From: Actinocrinis sp046724665
GTDB lineage: Bacteria > Actinomycetota > Actinomycetes > Streptomycetales > Catenulisporaceae
Length of the DNA stretch: 12,754 bases
NCBI GenBank assembly: GCA_046724665.1
Contig: JBKOWZ010000294.1
Coordinates: 1 to 12,754, forward strand
Direction of reading: 5' to 3'
A program made the position numbers and the translations under genes. This document shows, one piece after another, positions 1 to 7,347 of this stretch. Under the pieces are notes generated by a model. It ran no database searches, was not told where the DNA came from, and worked only from the letters and a program-made list of their open reading frames with translations. How positions within the stretch are numbered: the stretch's first letter is position 1; the number at the start of each line of letters is the position of its first letter.

Positions 1-100
1 GGGGGGGGGGGGGGGGCGCCCGCCCGCCGGGGGGGGGGGGGGGGCCGCCGGCGGGCCCCCGCCGCGCCCCCACGACTCCGAAGCCGCCCTCTCCGGGCGG
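1..100. other. Extreme G/C homopolymer tract, probable contig edge
   Basis: There are two runs of sixteen G (1-16 and 29-44), separated by a C-rich block and followed by C-rich runs up to about 73. The stretch has no coding potential and is unlike the rest of the window. It may be a sequencing or assembly artefact at a contig end. A genuine G-quadruplex-forming tract cannot be excluded from sequence alone. Confidence 0.6.
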
Positions 101-161
101 CACTATGCACCACCGGTCCGTGTACCACCGCCAGTCCGAGCACTCAGACGGTAGGGGAGCC

Positions 162-692
162 ATGACGATCGCGATGTCAGAACAAGTAGACGCCGAGCCT
201 TGTGACGTCCTTCGCGGCGGCGACGGACCGGTGTACTTCCTGCTCGGGGGTCGTCTCTACGTCGTGCACGAGATCCTCGGCCGGTGGATCGAGCCGGACA
301 CTGAGCGGCGTCGGTCAATGCCCCGGCAGGCGAATCGCCGAAGTGGGGACGGTGAGCAGGAGCGGGGTGGTGAGGGGCAGGGGGGTGAGCAGCGAGGCGG
401 CGAGCAGCGCGGGGGTGAACAGCGCGGCAGTCAGCAGCGCGGCAGTGAGAAGCGCGGCAGTGAGAAGCGCGGTGGTGAGCAGGGGAGTGGTGAACAGCAC
501 AGTAGTGAACCTCGAGGTGGCGAGGTTGTGGGAAGGGGAGTGGAGTCGCGTGAGCCGGCGCAGGTCGAGCACTGGCTCGTGGTCGCCTCGGTAGGACGCT
601 TCGGCACTCCGGCCGTCTTCCGGCTCCAGCGGCGCCCGGCTCCGCCGGCCAACGGGCCCGATCATTGGACGGCGCGACCCGAGAAGCGATGA
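162..692 (+). CDS. DUF6504-like protein with internal pentapeptide-repeat expansion
   Basis: This is a 176-residue protein. The ATG at 162 is chosen over the one at 105 because AGGGGAG lies at 153-159, and because the family-like part starts just after it. Residues 13-44 (VYFLLGGRLYVVHEILGRW core) and 134-172 (HWLVVAS, then PAVFRLQRR) resemble the two halves of actinobacterial DUF6504 proteins, whose role is unknown and which are normally about 100 residues long. Residues 71-120 are ten tandem pentapeptides (EQRGG, EQRGS and EKRGS types) that separate the halves and make the protein much longer than usual. They look like a hydrophilic, disordered linker. No signal peptide or membrane segment is seen. 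The gene converges on lhr. The DUF6504 assignment rests on remembered family pattern; the reading frame itself is well supported by the frame-preserving repeats. Confidence 0.65.
   Translation: MTIAMSEQVDAEPCDVLRGGDGPVYFLLGGRLYVVHEILGRWIEPDTERRRSMPRQANRRSGDGEQERGGEGQGGEQRGGEQRGGEQRGSQQRGSEKRGSEKRGGEQGSGEQHSSEPRGGEVVGRGVESREPAQVEHWLVVASVGRFGTPAVFRLQRRPAPPANGPDHWTARPEKR
372..521 (+). repeat. Ten tandem 15-bp repeats inside the DUF6504-like gene
   Basis: Ten consecutive 15-bp units start at 372, 387, 402, 417, 432, 447, 462, 477, 492 and 507. The central units are nearly identical (consensus GAGCAGCGCGGCAGT) and the outer units have drifted. Each unit encodes one pentapeptide, so changes in copy number keep the reading frame. 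The decay toward both edges suggests growth by slippage from the centre. Confidence 0.9.
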
Positions 693-924
693 GGTTCGAG
701 GCGGGTGCCGCAGTTGGCGCCATGGTTTCGACACGGCGCTGGCAAAGCCGGGTGGCCTAGAGCCTGTGAGCCTGTTCGAAAGTAGCGTCGGGTAGGGCGT
801 GGCGTCTGGCGCGTGCGATCGCAAGGCGGAGGGGCGTCCGCGTACCAGGAGTATGCGGATAACCCGACAACGCAGCGAGCGTGCGTGACACGCGATGCGA
901 CTCCGACGGGACTTTGAACAGGCT
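693..924. other. Convergent intergenic region, DUF6504-like gene / lhr
   Basis: This spacer lies between the 3' ends of two convergent genes. I see no credible gene, tRNA or long hairpin. The only small structure noted is GCGTG/CACGC with a 5-base loop at 879-893, just beyond the lhr stop, which is too weak to call a terminator with confidence. Confidence 0.5.
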
Positions 925-3900
925 TTAGGCGCGCAGGCGCAGTCCTTGCGGGGACATGGCGAATCCGGCTGTTACCAGGGCGGCGGCGACCGGCGTCGGC
1001 GTGGCGTTCGAACCGGCCGACAGCACGGGAATCCCGTTGGTGGTGACTACGGTAAGCGCGCCGACCCGACCGTCGCGCACCGCCGCCGCGACCGCCTCTG
1101 CGGCGCTGACCAGCAGCTGCGGCGAATCGGTCCACGACAGCACCGTGCGGCCGCCGCGTTCGACGTAGAGCACGAGTTCGCCGTCTACCAGCACTACCAG
1201 CGCTCCCGCCTTGCGTCCCGGTTTGTGCCCCTGACCGGCCGCTGCGCTGATTGCCGTGTTTGCGAACACTGTCTCTGCCGCCGATGGCGCTGAGACCGGA
1301 CGCCGCGCGGGTGGGCGATCGGGCCACGGGATGGCCGCTCCGTAGGGATTGGCCGGATCGGCTGCCGCGAGGAGCAGCGTCGTCGGTGTGCGACCGCCTT
1401 TGCCCCCGTGACTGCTTCCGTTACTGCCTGTGCGACTGTCTGGGCGGCCGCCGGTCGCGCTACCTACTGTGCGGCTGCCAGTGTGATTGTCTGGCTGGCT
1501 GTCCTCACTCATCCCGCTGATCCCGCTAGTCTCGCCGATCCCGCCAAGCTCACCGGCTTCGCTGGACAGTGCCCGTAGCCGGTCCACCGCTCCATCGGCG
1601 GCGAACTGCGCGGCGCCGAGCCCCTCGACGAAGTAGCCGCGGCGGCAACGTCCCGCCTCCTCGAAGGCCGACAGCACGCGGTACACCGCGCTGAACCCGC
1701 CGGGCAGCCGCTCCGCACCCACCGAGCCACGGGTCACGATCCCGTACCGGTCGAGCAGTACCTCGCCCAATACCTGCGCCGATGCCGCCTTGGCGCGCGG
1801 GTCCGCCGACGGTATCGCGGTCCGCAGCCGGGACCAGCGGCCCACGGCGGTCGCCGCCACCGCACTCGGCAGGACTGGGGCGGCCGCTGCCGCCAATACG
1901 AAGCGCATCGCCGCGTACCGGCCGCGCGGGGTCGGTCGCTTCGCCCGGTGCGCGGTACGGCCCGAGCCGAGCAGCGCACGCACCGGTGCGTACGTGTCGT
2001 TCGTGACCCGGCCCGCCCACACCAGTTCCCAGAGCGCGGCCAGCACGTCGGCCGGATCGACCGGGGGGTTCGCCGCGTCCCCACCGGACGTGGGCGGCCC
2101 GTCAGGGCGCGCCGCTTGGCGCCGGGGCTCGGACTGCGCGACCTGTTCGACCAGCGACCGGAAGAACAGGCCGGCATCTCGCTCCAGGGCGGAGAGCAGC
2201 GCCCACTGCGCCGGCGACGCGTCGTCGAGCGGCGTCGGCTCCGGCAGCACGAACGGCGCGATCGCCGCCGGGGCCAACGCGATCCAGCCGTCGTCCACCG
2301 CGAGCGCCCCGGCTCCGGCCCAGACCACCTCGCCGCCGGAGGTCAGCTCGTCGAGCATCGCGGGCTGATAATCCGACACCCGGGAGGGCAGGACCAGCCG
2401 CTCCAGTGCCGAGGCCGGCACCGGTACCCCGGCCAACTGCTCGACCGCGCGCAGTACCCCGTCCACGCCGCGCAGCCTGCGGTCCGATCGCTCACCCGGC
2501 TGCCCGACGTTCTGCCAGGCGGGCAGCAACCGGGCCAGCGCCGTCGGGTTCACCGGTTCGGCCTGCTGACGCAGTGCCGCCACCGTACGGCGGCGCAGCC
2601 GCCGCAGGACCCGGGCGTCGCACCATTCCTCGCCGCCGCCGTCCGGGCGGAACGCGCCGCGGATCACCCGCCGCTCGGCGGCCAGACGCTCAAGTACGGT
2701 GACGCACACGGCGACGCCGATGCCGAAGTGCTCGGCCGCCTGCCGCGCCGGGAACGGGGCGTGCGTGCGTGCGTAACGGGCCATCAGGTCGCCCAGCGGA
2801 TCGACGACCGGCTCGGTGAACGCTTCCGGGACGCCGACCGGCAGCGGTACGCCGAGCGCGTCCCGCAATCGCCCCGCGTCCTCGATCGCCGCCCACCGCT
2901 GTTCGCCGGCGATCCGCACCCGTATGGCGCGCCGGGTACGTTCGAGCTCGCCGAGCCACGCCGCCTCGACGCCGCGCCGCGCCGCCTCGTCCGTGGACAG
3001 CGGTCCGAGCAGCCGCAGCAGGTCGGCGGTGTCCTCGGCGTCCCGGGCCGGCCGGTCGGGGGTCAGGTGCTGGAGCTCCGCCTCGAGTTCGCCGAGCACC
3101 TCGGTGTCGAACAGGTCCCGCAGCTCCGGCTGGCCGAGCAGTTCGGCCAGCAGCGAGGGATCGACGCTCAGGGCTGCCGCCTGACGCTCCGCCAGCGGCG
3201 AGTCGCCCTCGTACATGAACTGCGCGACGTAGCCGAACAGCAGCGACTTCGCGAACGGCGACGGCGCCGGGGTCTCGACCTGCACGACCTTCACCCGCCG
3301 CGCCTCGATGTCGCCGAGCAGCTCGATCAGGCCGGGCACGTCGAAGACGTCTTGCAGGCATTCGCGCACCGTCTCGAGCACGATCGGGAACGAGGCGTAC
3401 TTCGCCGCCACCCCGAGCAGGTGCGAGGCGCGCTGCCGCTGTTGCCAGAGCGGAACGCGCTGTCCGGGGCGGCGGCGCGGCAGCAGCAACGCGCGGCCGG
3501 CGCACTCGCGGAACCGGGCGGCGAACAGCGCCGAGCCGCCGACCTGGTCGGTCACCAGCTGTTCGATCTCGTCCGGGGCGAAGCGCGCACACGTATCGAA
3601 CACATTTTCTACATTCGGCCGGTCGCCGTTCGAATCCACTGTGTTCGACGGCTCAAGGCCGAGGTCGGCCCACGGCTGTTCCCAGTCGCTTTCCGGCAGC
3701 CGCAGCACGATCCCGTCGTCGCCGTGCATCACCTGGGCGTCGAAGCCGAACTCCTCGCGCAGCCGCGCACTGATCGCCAGCGCCCAGGGCGCGTGCACCT
3801 GCGCCCCGAACGGCGAGTGGATGACCACCCGCCAGTCGCCCAACTCGTCGTGGAAGCGTTCGACCACGATCGTCCGGTCGTCCGGGACGTGCCGGGTCGC

Positions 3901-5937
3901 CTCGTGCTGCTCGGACAGATAGGCCAGCAGATTGCCCGCCGCCCACTCGTCCAGGCCCGCCTCCCGCAGCCGCTCGGTGGACTCTTGCGGTGCGAGCCCG
4001 ACCAGGTCCCGGGTGAACGCGCCGAGCGCCCGGCCGAGTTCGAGCGGCCGACCGAGCGTGTCGCCCTTCCAGAACGGCAGCCGCCCCGGCTGCCCCGGCG
4101 CGGGCGAGACCAGCACCTTCTCATGCGTGATGTCCTCGATCCGCCAGGAGGAGGTGCCGAGGGTGAACACGTCGCCGACCCGCGACTCGTACACCATCTC
4201 CTCGTCCAGCTCGCCGACCCGCCGCCCGCCGCGCTTCTCGTCCCCGCCGACCAGGAACACGCCGAACAGGCCGCGGTCCGGGATGGTGCCGCCGGAGATG
4301 ACCGCGAGCCGCTGCGCGCCCGGGCGCCCGGAGACCGTGCCCGCCTCCCGGTCCCACACGATCCGCGGCTTGAGCTCGGCGAACTCGTCGCTGGGGTAAC
4401 GCCCGGCCAGCATGTCGAGCACCGCCTCGAACACCGACTCGGTGAGTGTGGCGAACGGCGCTGCGCGGCGTACCAGGCCCAGCAACTCGTCGGTGTCCCA
4501 GCTGTCCACCGCGCACATCGCCACCAGTTGCTGGGCCAGTACGTCCAGCGGGTTGCGCACCAGGTTGATGGCCTCGATCCGGCCGCCGCGCATCCGCTCC
4601 GCGACCACGGCCGCCTGGAGCAGGTCGCCGCGGAACTTGGGGAAGATCACGCCCCGGGAGACCGCGCCGACCTGGTGCCCGGCCCGGCCGACGCGTTGCA
4701 GCCCGGACGCCACCGAGGGCGGCGACTCCACCTGCACCACCAGGTCCACCGCGCCCATGTCGATGCCGAGCTCGAGGCTCGAGGTGGCGACTACTGCGGG
4801 CAGCCGCCCGGCCTTGAGCTCCTCCTCGACCTCGGCGCGCTGCTCCTTGGAGACCGAGCCGTGGTGTGCGCGGGCCAGCAGCGGCGGCACGCCGGCGGCC
4901 GAGCCCGCCTGGCCCATCAGCTGCGCGGGCACGTGGAAGCCCTGGGCCGGGACTGCGGACGCCGTGGATGCTCCTGCTGCGACCGGGACGGCGAGTTCGA
5001 GCGCTATGCGTTCGGCGTGGATCTCGTTGAGCCGGTTGCACAGCCGCTCGGCCAGCCGACGCGAGTTGGCGAAGACCAGCGTGGACGTGTGCTCCTCGAC
5101 CAGGTCGGCGACGCGGTTCTCCACATGCGGCCAGATCGACGCCTTGCGCCGGCCCGTCTCGTCCGCCGGGACCGCCTCCGGGTCGGTGTCCACGGCGTCG
5201 AGCGCGGTCAGGTCCTCAACCGGGACCACGACGCGCAGGTCGAAGCGCTTCGTGCTGGGCGGGGCGACGATCGTGGCCGGTCGGGTGCCGCTGAGGAATC
5301 GCGCCACTTCCTCGGCCGGGCGCACCGTCGCCGACAGCCCGATGCGCTGTGCGGGCTTCGGCAGCAGGTGGTCCAGCCGCTCCAGGCTGAGCGCCAGGTG
5401 CGCGCCGCGTTTGGTTCCGGCGACCGCGTGCACCTCGTCCAGGATCACCGTCTCGACCGCGCCGAGTGCCTCCCTGGCCTGCGAGGTCAGCAGCAGGAAC
5501 AGCGACTCGGGCGTGGTGATCAGGATGTCCGAGGGAGCGCTGAGGAACTTGCGCCGCTGGTCCGACGGCGTGTCGCCGGAGCGCACCGCGATCCGCACGT
5601 CCGGCTCGGGAAGTCCGGCGCGCACCGCGGCCTGCCGCAGCCCGGCCAGCGGGGCGCGCAGGTTGCGCTCCACGTCCACGCCGAGCGCCTTGAGCGGCGA
5701 GATGTACACGGTGCGGCACCGCTGCTTCTCGCTGGCCGGCGGCGGCCCGAAGGCCAGCCGGTCGAGCGCGGCCAGGAACGCGGCCAGGGTCTTGCCCGAG
5801 CCGGTCGGCGCGATGACCAGCGCGTTGTGGCCGCCGCGAATCGCCTCCCACGCGCCCGCCTGTGCGGCCGTGGGCTCGGCGAACGCGCCGTTGAACCACT
5901 GCCGTGTCGGCTCGGCGAACCCGTCCATAAGACCCAT
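925..5937 (-). CDS. lhr: Lhr, large superfamily 2 ATP-dependent DNA helicase
   Basis: This 1670-residue protein is a 3'-to-5' ATP-driven translocase and helicase of the Lhr family, which acts in DNA repair. The helicase core shows Walker A APTGSGKT (residues 43-50), motif II DEVH (167-170), motif III SAT (202-204), VFANSRRLAERL (288-299), motif V TSSLELGIDMG (385-395) and motif VI QRVGRAGH (414-421). A long C-terminal half follows, as in full-length bacterial Lhr of about 1500 residues. A Ser/Gly/Thr-rich linker (about 1459-1516) precedes the last domain (VVLVDGELVLYVERGG and onward). The ATG at 5937 is chosen because the family begins shortly before the EPT-AQ motif; a second ATG at 5928 is possible. 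The open frame extends upstream to 6240 but that part is not Lhr-like. The gene diverges from DUF3046, an arrangement common near recA in actinobacteria. Confidence 0.97.
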   Translation of the reverse strand: MGLMDGFAEPTRQWFNGAFAEPTAAQAGAWEAIRGGHNALVIAPTGSGKTLAAFLAALDRLAFGPPPASEKQRCRTVYISPLKALGVDVERNLRAPLAGLRQAAVRAGLPEPDVRIAVRSGDTPSDQRRKFLSAPSDILITTPESLFLLLTSQAREALGAVETVILDEVHAVAGTKRGAHLALSLERLDHLLPKPAQRIGLSATVRPAEEVARFLSGTRPATIVAPPSTKRFDLRVVVPVEDLTALDAVDTDPEAVPADETGRRKASIWPHVENRVADLVEEHTSTLVFANSRRLAERLCNRLNEIHAERIALELAVPVAAGASTASAVPAQGFHVPAQLMGQAGSAAGVPPLLARAHHGSVSKEQRAEVEEELKAGRLPAVVATSSLELGIDMGAVDLVVQVESPPSVASGLQRVGRAGHQVGAVSRGVIFPKFRGDLLQAAVVAERMRGGRIEAINLVRNPLDVLAQQLVAMCAVDSWDTDELLGLVRRAAPFATLTESVFEAVLDMLAGRYPSDEFAELKPRIVWDREAGTVSGRPGAQRLAVISGGTIPDRGLFGVFLVGGDEKRGGRRVGELDEEMVYESRVGDVFTLGTSSWRIEDITHEKVLVSPAPGQPGRLPFWKGDTLGRPLELGRALGAFTRDLVGLAPQESTERLREAGLDEWAAGNLLAYLSEQHEATRHVPDDRTIVVERFHDELGDWRVVIHSPFGAQVHAPWALAISARLREEFGFDAQVMHGDDGIVLRLPESDWEQPWADLGLEPSNTVDSNGDRPNVENVFDTCARFAPDEIEQLVTDQVGGSALFAARFRECAGRALLLPRRRPGQRVPLWQQRQRASHLLGVAAKYASFPIVLETVRECLQDVFDVPGLIELLGDIEARRVKVVQVETPAPSPFAKSLLFGYVAQFMYEGDSPLAERQAAALSVDPSLLAELLGQPELRDLFDTEVLGELEAELQHLTPDRPARDAEDTADLLRLLGPLSTDEAARRGVEAAWLGELERTRRAIRVRIAGEQRWAAIEDAGRLRDALGVPLPVGVPEAFTEPVVDPLGDLMARYARTHAPFPARQAAEHFGIGVAVCVTVLERLAAERRVIRGAFRPDGGGEEWCDARVLRRLRRRTVAALRQQAEPVNPTALARLLPAWQNVGQPGERSDRRLRGVDGVLRAVEQLAGVPVPASALERLVLPSRVSDYQPAMLDELTSGGEVVWAGAGALAVDDGWIALAPAAIAPFVLPEPTPLDDASPAQWALLSALERDAGLFFRSLVEQVAQSEPRRQAARPDGPPTSGGDAANPPVDPADVLAALWELVWAGRVTNDTYAPVRALLGSGRTAHRAKRPTPRGRYAAMRFVLAAAAAPVLPSAVAATAVGRWSRLRTAIPSADPRAKAASAQVLGEVLLDRYGIVTRGSVGAERLPGGFSAVYRVLSAFEEAGRCRRGYFVEGLGAAQFAADGAVDRLRALSSEAGELGGIGETSGISGMSEDSQPDNHTGSRTVGSATGGRPDSRTGSNGSSHGGKGGRTPTTLLLAAADPANPYGAAIPWPDRPPARRPVSAPSAAETVFANTAISAAAGQGHKPGRKAGALVVLVDGELVLYVERGGRTVLSWTDSPQLLVSAAEAVAAAVRDGRVGALTVVTTNGIPVLSAGSNATPTPVAAALVTAGFAMSPQGLRLRA

Positions 5938-5990
5938 ACGTCCATCTTCGCCGCCGCCACTGACAGATTTCGGCGGGTAGGCTTCCCGGC
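5938..5990. promoter_or_regulatory. Divergent lhr / DUF3046 promoter region
   Basis: Only 53 bp separate the divergent starts, so both promoters must sit here or inside the flanking genes. On the + strand TAGGCT (5978-5983) is placed like a -10 box, seven bases before the GTG at 5991. No good Shine-Dalgarno precedes that GTG. This fits a leaderless transcript, which is common in actinobacteria. No convincing -35 box was found at normal spacing, so the assignment is tentative. Confidence 0.35.
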
Positions 5991-6176
5991 GTGCGGCTGA
6001 CGGTTTTCTGGGAGCGGATGACGGAGCGTTTCGGGCCCGCCTACGTGGACTCCTTCGCCCGCGACCATGTGATGAGCGAGCTCGGCGGCCGGACCGTGCA
6101 CCAGGCGCTCGAGCAGGGAGTTTCGGCGAAAGAGGTCTGGTCGGCGGTCTGCCGCTCGATGGACGCGCGGACCTGA
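5991..6176 (+). CDS. DUF3046 family protein
   Basis: This 61-residue protein starts at a GTG. It matches the small actinobacterial DUF3046 family closely along its whole length: MRLTVFWERM, FGPAYVDSFARDHVMSELGG, then a KEVWSAVC motif. The molecular function is unknown. Members usually lie directly beside recA or recX, so a link to DNA repair is suspected. It has no membrane segment or signal peptide. It diverges from lhr with a 53-bp gap and ends before a strong hairpin. In this window no recA follows; chaplin genes on the opposite strand take that place. Confidence 0.92.
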   Translation: MRLTVFWERMTERFGPAYVDSFARDHVMSELGGRTVHQALEQGVSAKEVWSAVCRSMDART

Positions 6177-6196
6177 AGCGCGGGAGTAGAAGACAG

Positions 6197-6231
6197 TGTC
6201 TCCGGCCCGCATGGGGAGCGGACCGGAGACA
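6197..6231. terminator. Bidirectional hairpin between DUF3046 and the tri-chaplin gene
   Basis: Arms at 6197-6210 and 6218-6231 (TGTCTCCGGCCCGC against GCGGACCGGAGACA) pair over 14 positions with one non-Watson-Crick pair, around a 7-base loop. CAG/CTG at 6194-6196 and 6233-6235 extends the stem past a bulged G. There is no U-tract. It lies exactly between two convergent genes, so it probably ends both transcripts. Confidence 0.8.
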
Positions 6232-6253
6232 GCTGGACATGGCTGACGGCGTG

Positions 6254-6982
6254 TCAGTGCGCCCGGCTGGGCAAGCGCTTGCCGGTCGGCGGGCACGGCG
6301 GGGGCGGGGGAGGCGGCGGCGGGCAGCCGCAGACCGTGCCCGTCGGAGTCGGTGTGGGCGACGGGCACGGCTGTGGTGGCTGACCCCCGCTGCCGTTCAC
6401 GCACGAGTTGCCGACGACCGAGTTCAGGATGCCGATCACGTCTACCTGGTTGCCGCAGACGTTGATCGGCACGTTGATCGGCACCTGGAGGAGGTTGCCC
6501 GCGCCGATTCCCGGCGAGCCGCTGGCGCCGCCGGACGCCGTCGTCGGGCCGCCGCCGTGGTTCACGCAGGAGTTGCCGTGGTTGGTGTTGCCGATGCCGA
6601 TCACGTCTACTTGGTTGCCGCACACGTTGATCGGTGCGTTAACCGGCACCTGGACGAGGTTGCCGGAACCTACGCCCGGAGAACGCTTCGCCGTGCCTGA
6701 CGCTGACGTGGACCCGCCGGCAGTGCCCGCACCGCTGTCGTTCTTGCACGTGTTGCCGGTTACCGAATCGAGGATGCCGATCACATCCAGCTGATTGCCG
6801 CAGACGTTGATCGGTGCGTTGACCGGCAGCTGGATCAGATTGCCTGAGCCGATGCCGGGTGAACGTGTCGTGGTGCCGGTAGCGCTCGTGTCGGCGTGAG
6901 CACTCGCCATGCCGAGGCCGGTCACCAGCAGGCCGCCCGTGGTCATCCCGAGCAGGACACGTCGTTTGGTCGAGTAGTGCAT
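6254..6982 (-). CDS. Secreted protein with three chaplin domains and a Pro/Cys-rich tail
   Basis: This 242-residue protein belongs to the chaplins, secreted amyloid-forming proteins that coat aerial hyphae and spores. The start at 6982 has GAGG nine bases upstream; an ATG at 6997 lacks a ribosome site. A Sec signal peptide (1-30, ending ASAHA before DTS) precedes chaplin domains at about 41-81, 101-141 and 156-196. Each has the GSGN or GAGN start, a VCGNQ-DVIG core and a Cys pair (C61/C79, C121/C139, C175/C193). Known long chaplins (ChpA-C) have two domains and a sortase signal. This one has three, and ends in a Pro-rich tail with four more Cys (206, 218, 220, 230). It has no LAXTG-type motif followed by a membrane helix, so it is probably released or held by assembly or disulphides. 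The short chaplin gene lies just upstream on the same strand. Confidence 0.93.
   Translation of the reverse strand: MHYSTKRRVLLGMTTGGLLVTGLGMASAHADTSATGTTTRSPGIGSGNLIQLPVNAPINVCGNQLDVIGILDSVTGNTCKNDSGAGTAGGSTSASGTAKRSPGVGSGNLVQVPVNAPINVCGNQVDVIGIGNTNHGNSCVNHGGGPTTASGGASGSPGIGAGNLLQVPINVPINVCGNQVDVIGILNSVVGNSCVNGSGGQPPQPCPSPTPTPTGTVCGCPPPPPPPPPCPPTGKRLPSRAH
6431..6814 (-). repeat. Three internal DNA repeats of the tri-chaplin gene
   Basis: A 39-bp block encoding the conserved chaplin core recurs at 6431-6469, 6596-6634 and 6776-6814, spaced 165 and 180 bp apart. Copies 1 and 2 differ at only two positions; copy 3 is more diverged. This indicates intragenic duplication, with the two C-terminal domains (copies 1 and 2) being the most recent pair. 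Confidence 0.9.
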
Positions 6983-6999
6983 GCGTGTGAACCTCATGT

Positions 7000-7026
7000 C
7001 TTCGAAGTCGACTCAGCCTGGCTGAG
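7000..7026. promoter_or_regulatory. Palindromes upstream of the tri-chaplin gene
   Basis: CTTCGAAG (7000-7007) is a perfect 8-bp palindrome. CTCAGCC-T-GGCTGAG (7012-7026) is a perfect inverted repeat with a one-base centre. Both lie 18-44 bases before the chosen start, in the position of a leader or operator. No BldN-type or vegetative promoter boxes could be assigned, so the role is inferred from position only. Confidence 0.35.
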
Positions 7027-7051
7027 GCTCGGGCGTCCGCCGCGGCGAACC

Positions 7052-7084
7052 GGAGCCCGGCCCCCGCTGGGCGGGCCGGGCTCC
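7052..7084 (-). terminator. Hairpin terminator after the chpE-like gene
   Basis: GGAGCCCGGCCC (7052-7063) and GGGCCGGGCTCC (7073-7084) form a perfect 12-bp stem around a 9-base loop. An outer CGTCCGC/GCGGACG pair (7034-7040 with 7085-7091) could extend it past an asymmetric internal loop. It lies 30 bp past the short chaplin stop and before the next chaplin on the same strand. It may therefore fully terminate or only attenuate read-through. Confidence 0.75.
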
Positions 7085-7113
7085 GCGGACGGCCGGACGT
7101 AGCGGGCCTGCGG

Positions 7114-7347
7114 TCAGTTCTCGCTGTGGTTGCCGATGACCGAGTCGAGCAGCCCGATGATGTTGATCGCGTTGCCGGTCACGTTGGTCGCGAAGTGCAC
7201 CGGGACCTGCACGTTGTTGCCCGAGCCGACGCCCGGGGAGTTGTACGCCGAGCCGTCGGCCGAGGTGTCGGCCAGCGCGGCGCCGGCGCCGGCCAGCACG
7301 ATGCCGCCGGTGGCCGCGGTCAGCGCGGCGAACTTCTTGAGCTTCAT
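7114..7347 (-). CDS. chpE: Short cysteine-less chaplin, ChpE type
   Basis: This is a 77-residue secreted chaplin. The ATG at 7347 is fixed by a textbook AAGGAGG site (7354-7360, spacing 6); the frame continues upstream to 7398 but without a ribosome site. A signal peptide at 1-26 (KLKK, a hydrophobic core, then ALA before DTS) leaves about 51 mature residues, all within one chaplin domain (SPGVGSGNNVQVPVHF, then NVTGNAINIIGLLDSVIGN). Both Cys found in most chaplins are absent (Thr at the first position, His at the second). That is the hallmark of ChpE of Streptomyces coelicolor, so it cannot make the usual intramolecular disulphide. It should assemble into rodlets or amyloid at the cell surface. 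The symbol is given by type, not proven orthology. It sits upstream of the three-domain chaplin. Confidence 0.9.
   Translation of the reverse strand: MKLKKFAALTAATGGIVLAGAGAALADTSADGSAYNSPGVGSGNNVQVPVHFATNVTGNAINIIGLLDSVIGNHSEN

Noticed and set aside
372..521. Tandem repeats as a CRISPR array
   Set aside because: Units are contiguous 15-mers with no spacers and are in a coding frame.
315..650. Antisense frame with ALLTA-type repeats that recalls pentapeptide-repeat proteins
   Set aside because: The pattern is the reverse reading of the 15-bp repeat in the DUF6504-like gene. It has no start signals and the sense frame has family-like flanks.
760..810. GTTCGAA and nearby pairs suggesting a tRNA T-arm
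   Set aside because: No matching acceptor, D or anticodon stems could be built around it.
1948..6000. A 1350-codon open frame on the + strand opposite lhr
   Set aside because: It is a codon-bias shadow of lhr. Its composition is Arg/Gln/His-rich with no domain, while the minus strand carries all Lhr motifs.
925..6240. Extended Lhr start upstream of 5937
   Set aside because: The extra 101 residues are Arg/Pro/Ser-rich, lack homology to Lhr, and would overlap the DUF3046 gene entirely.
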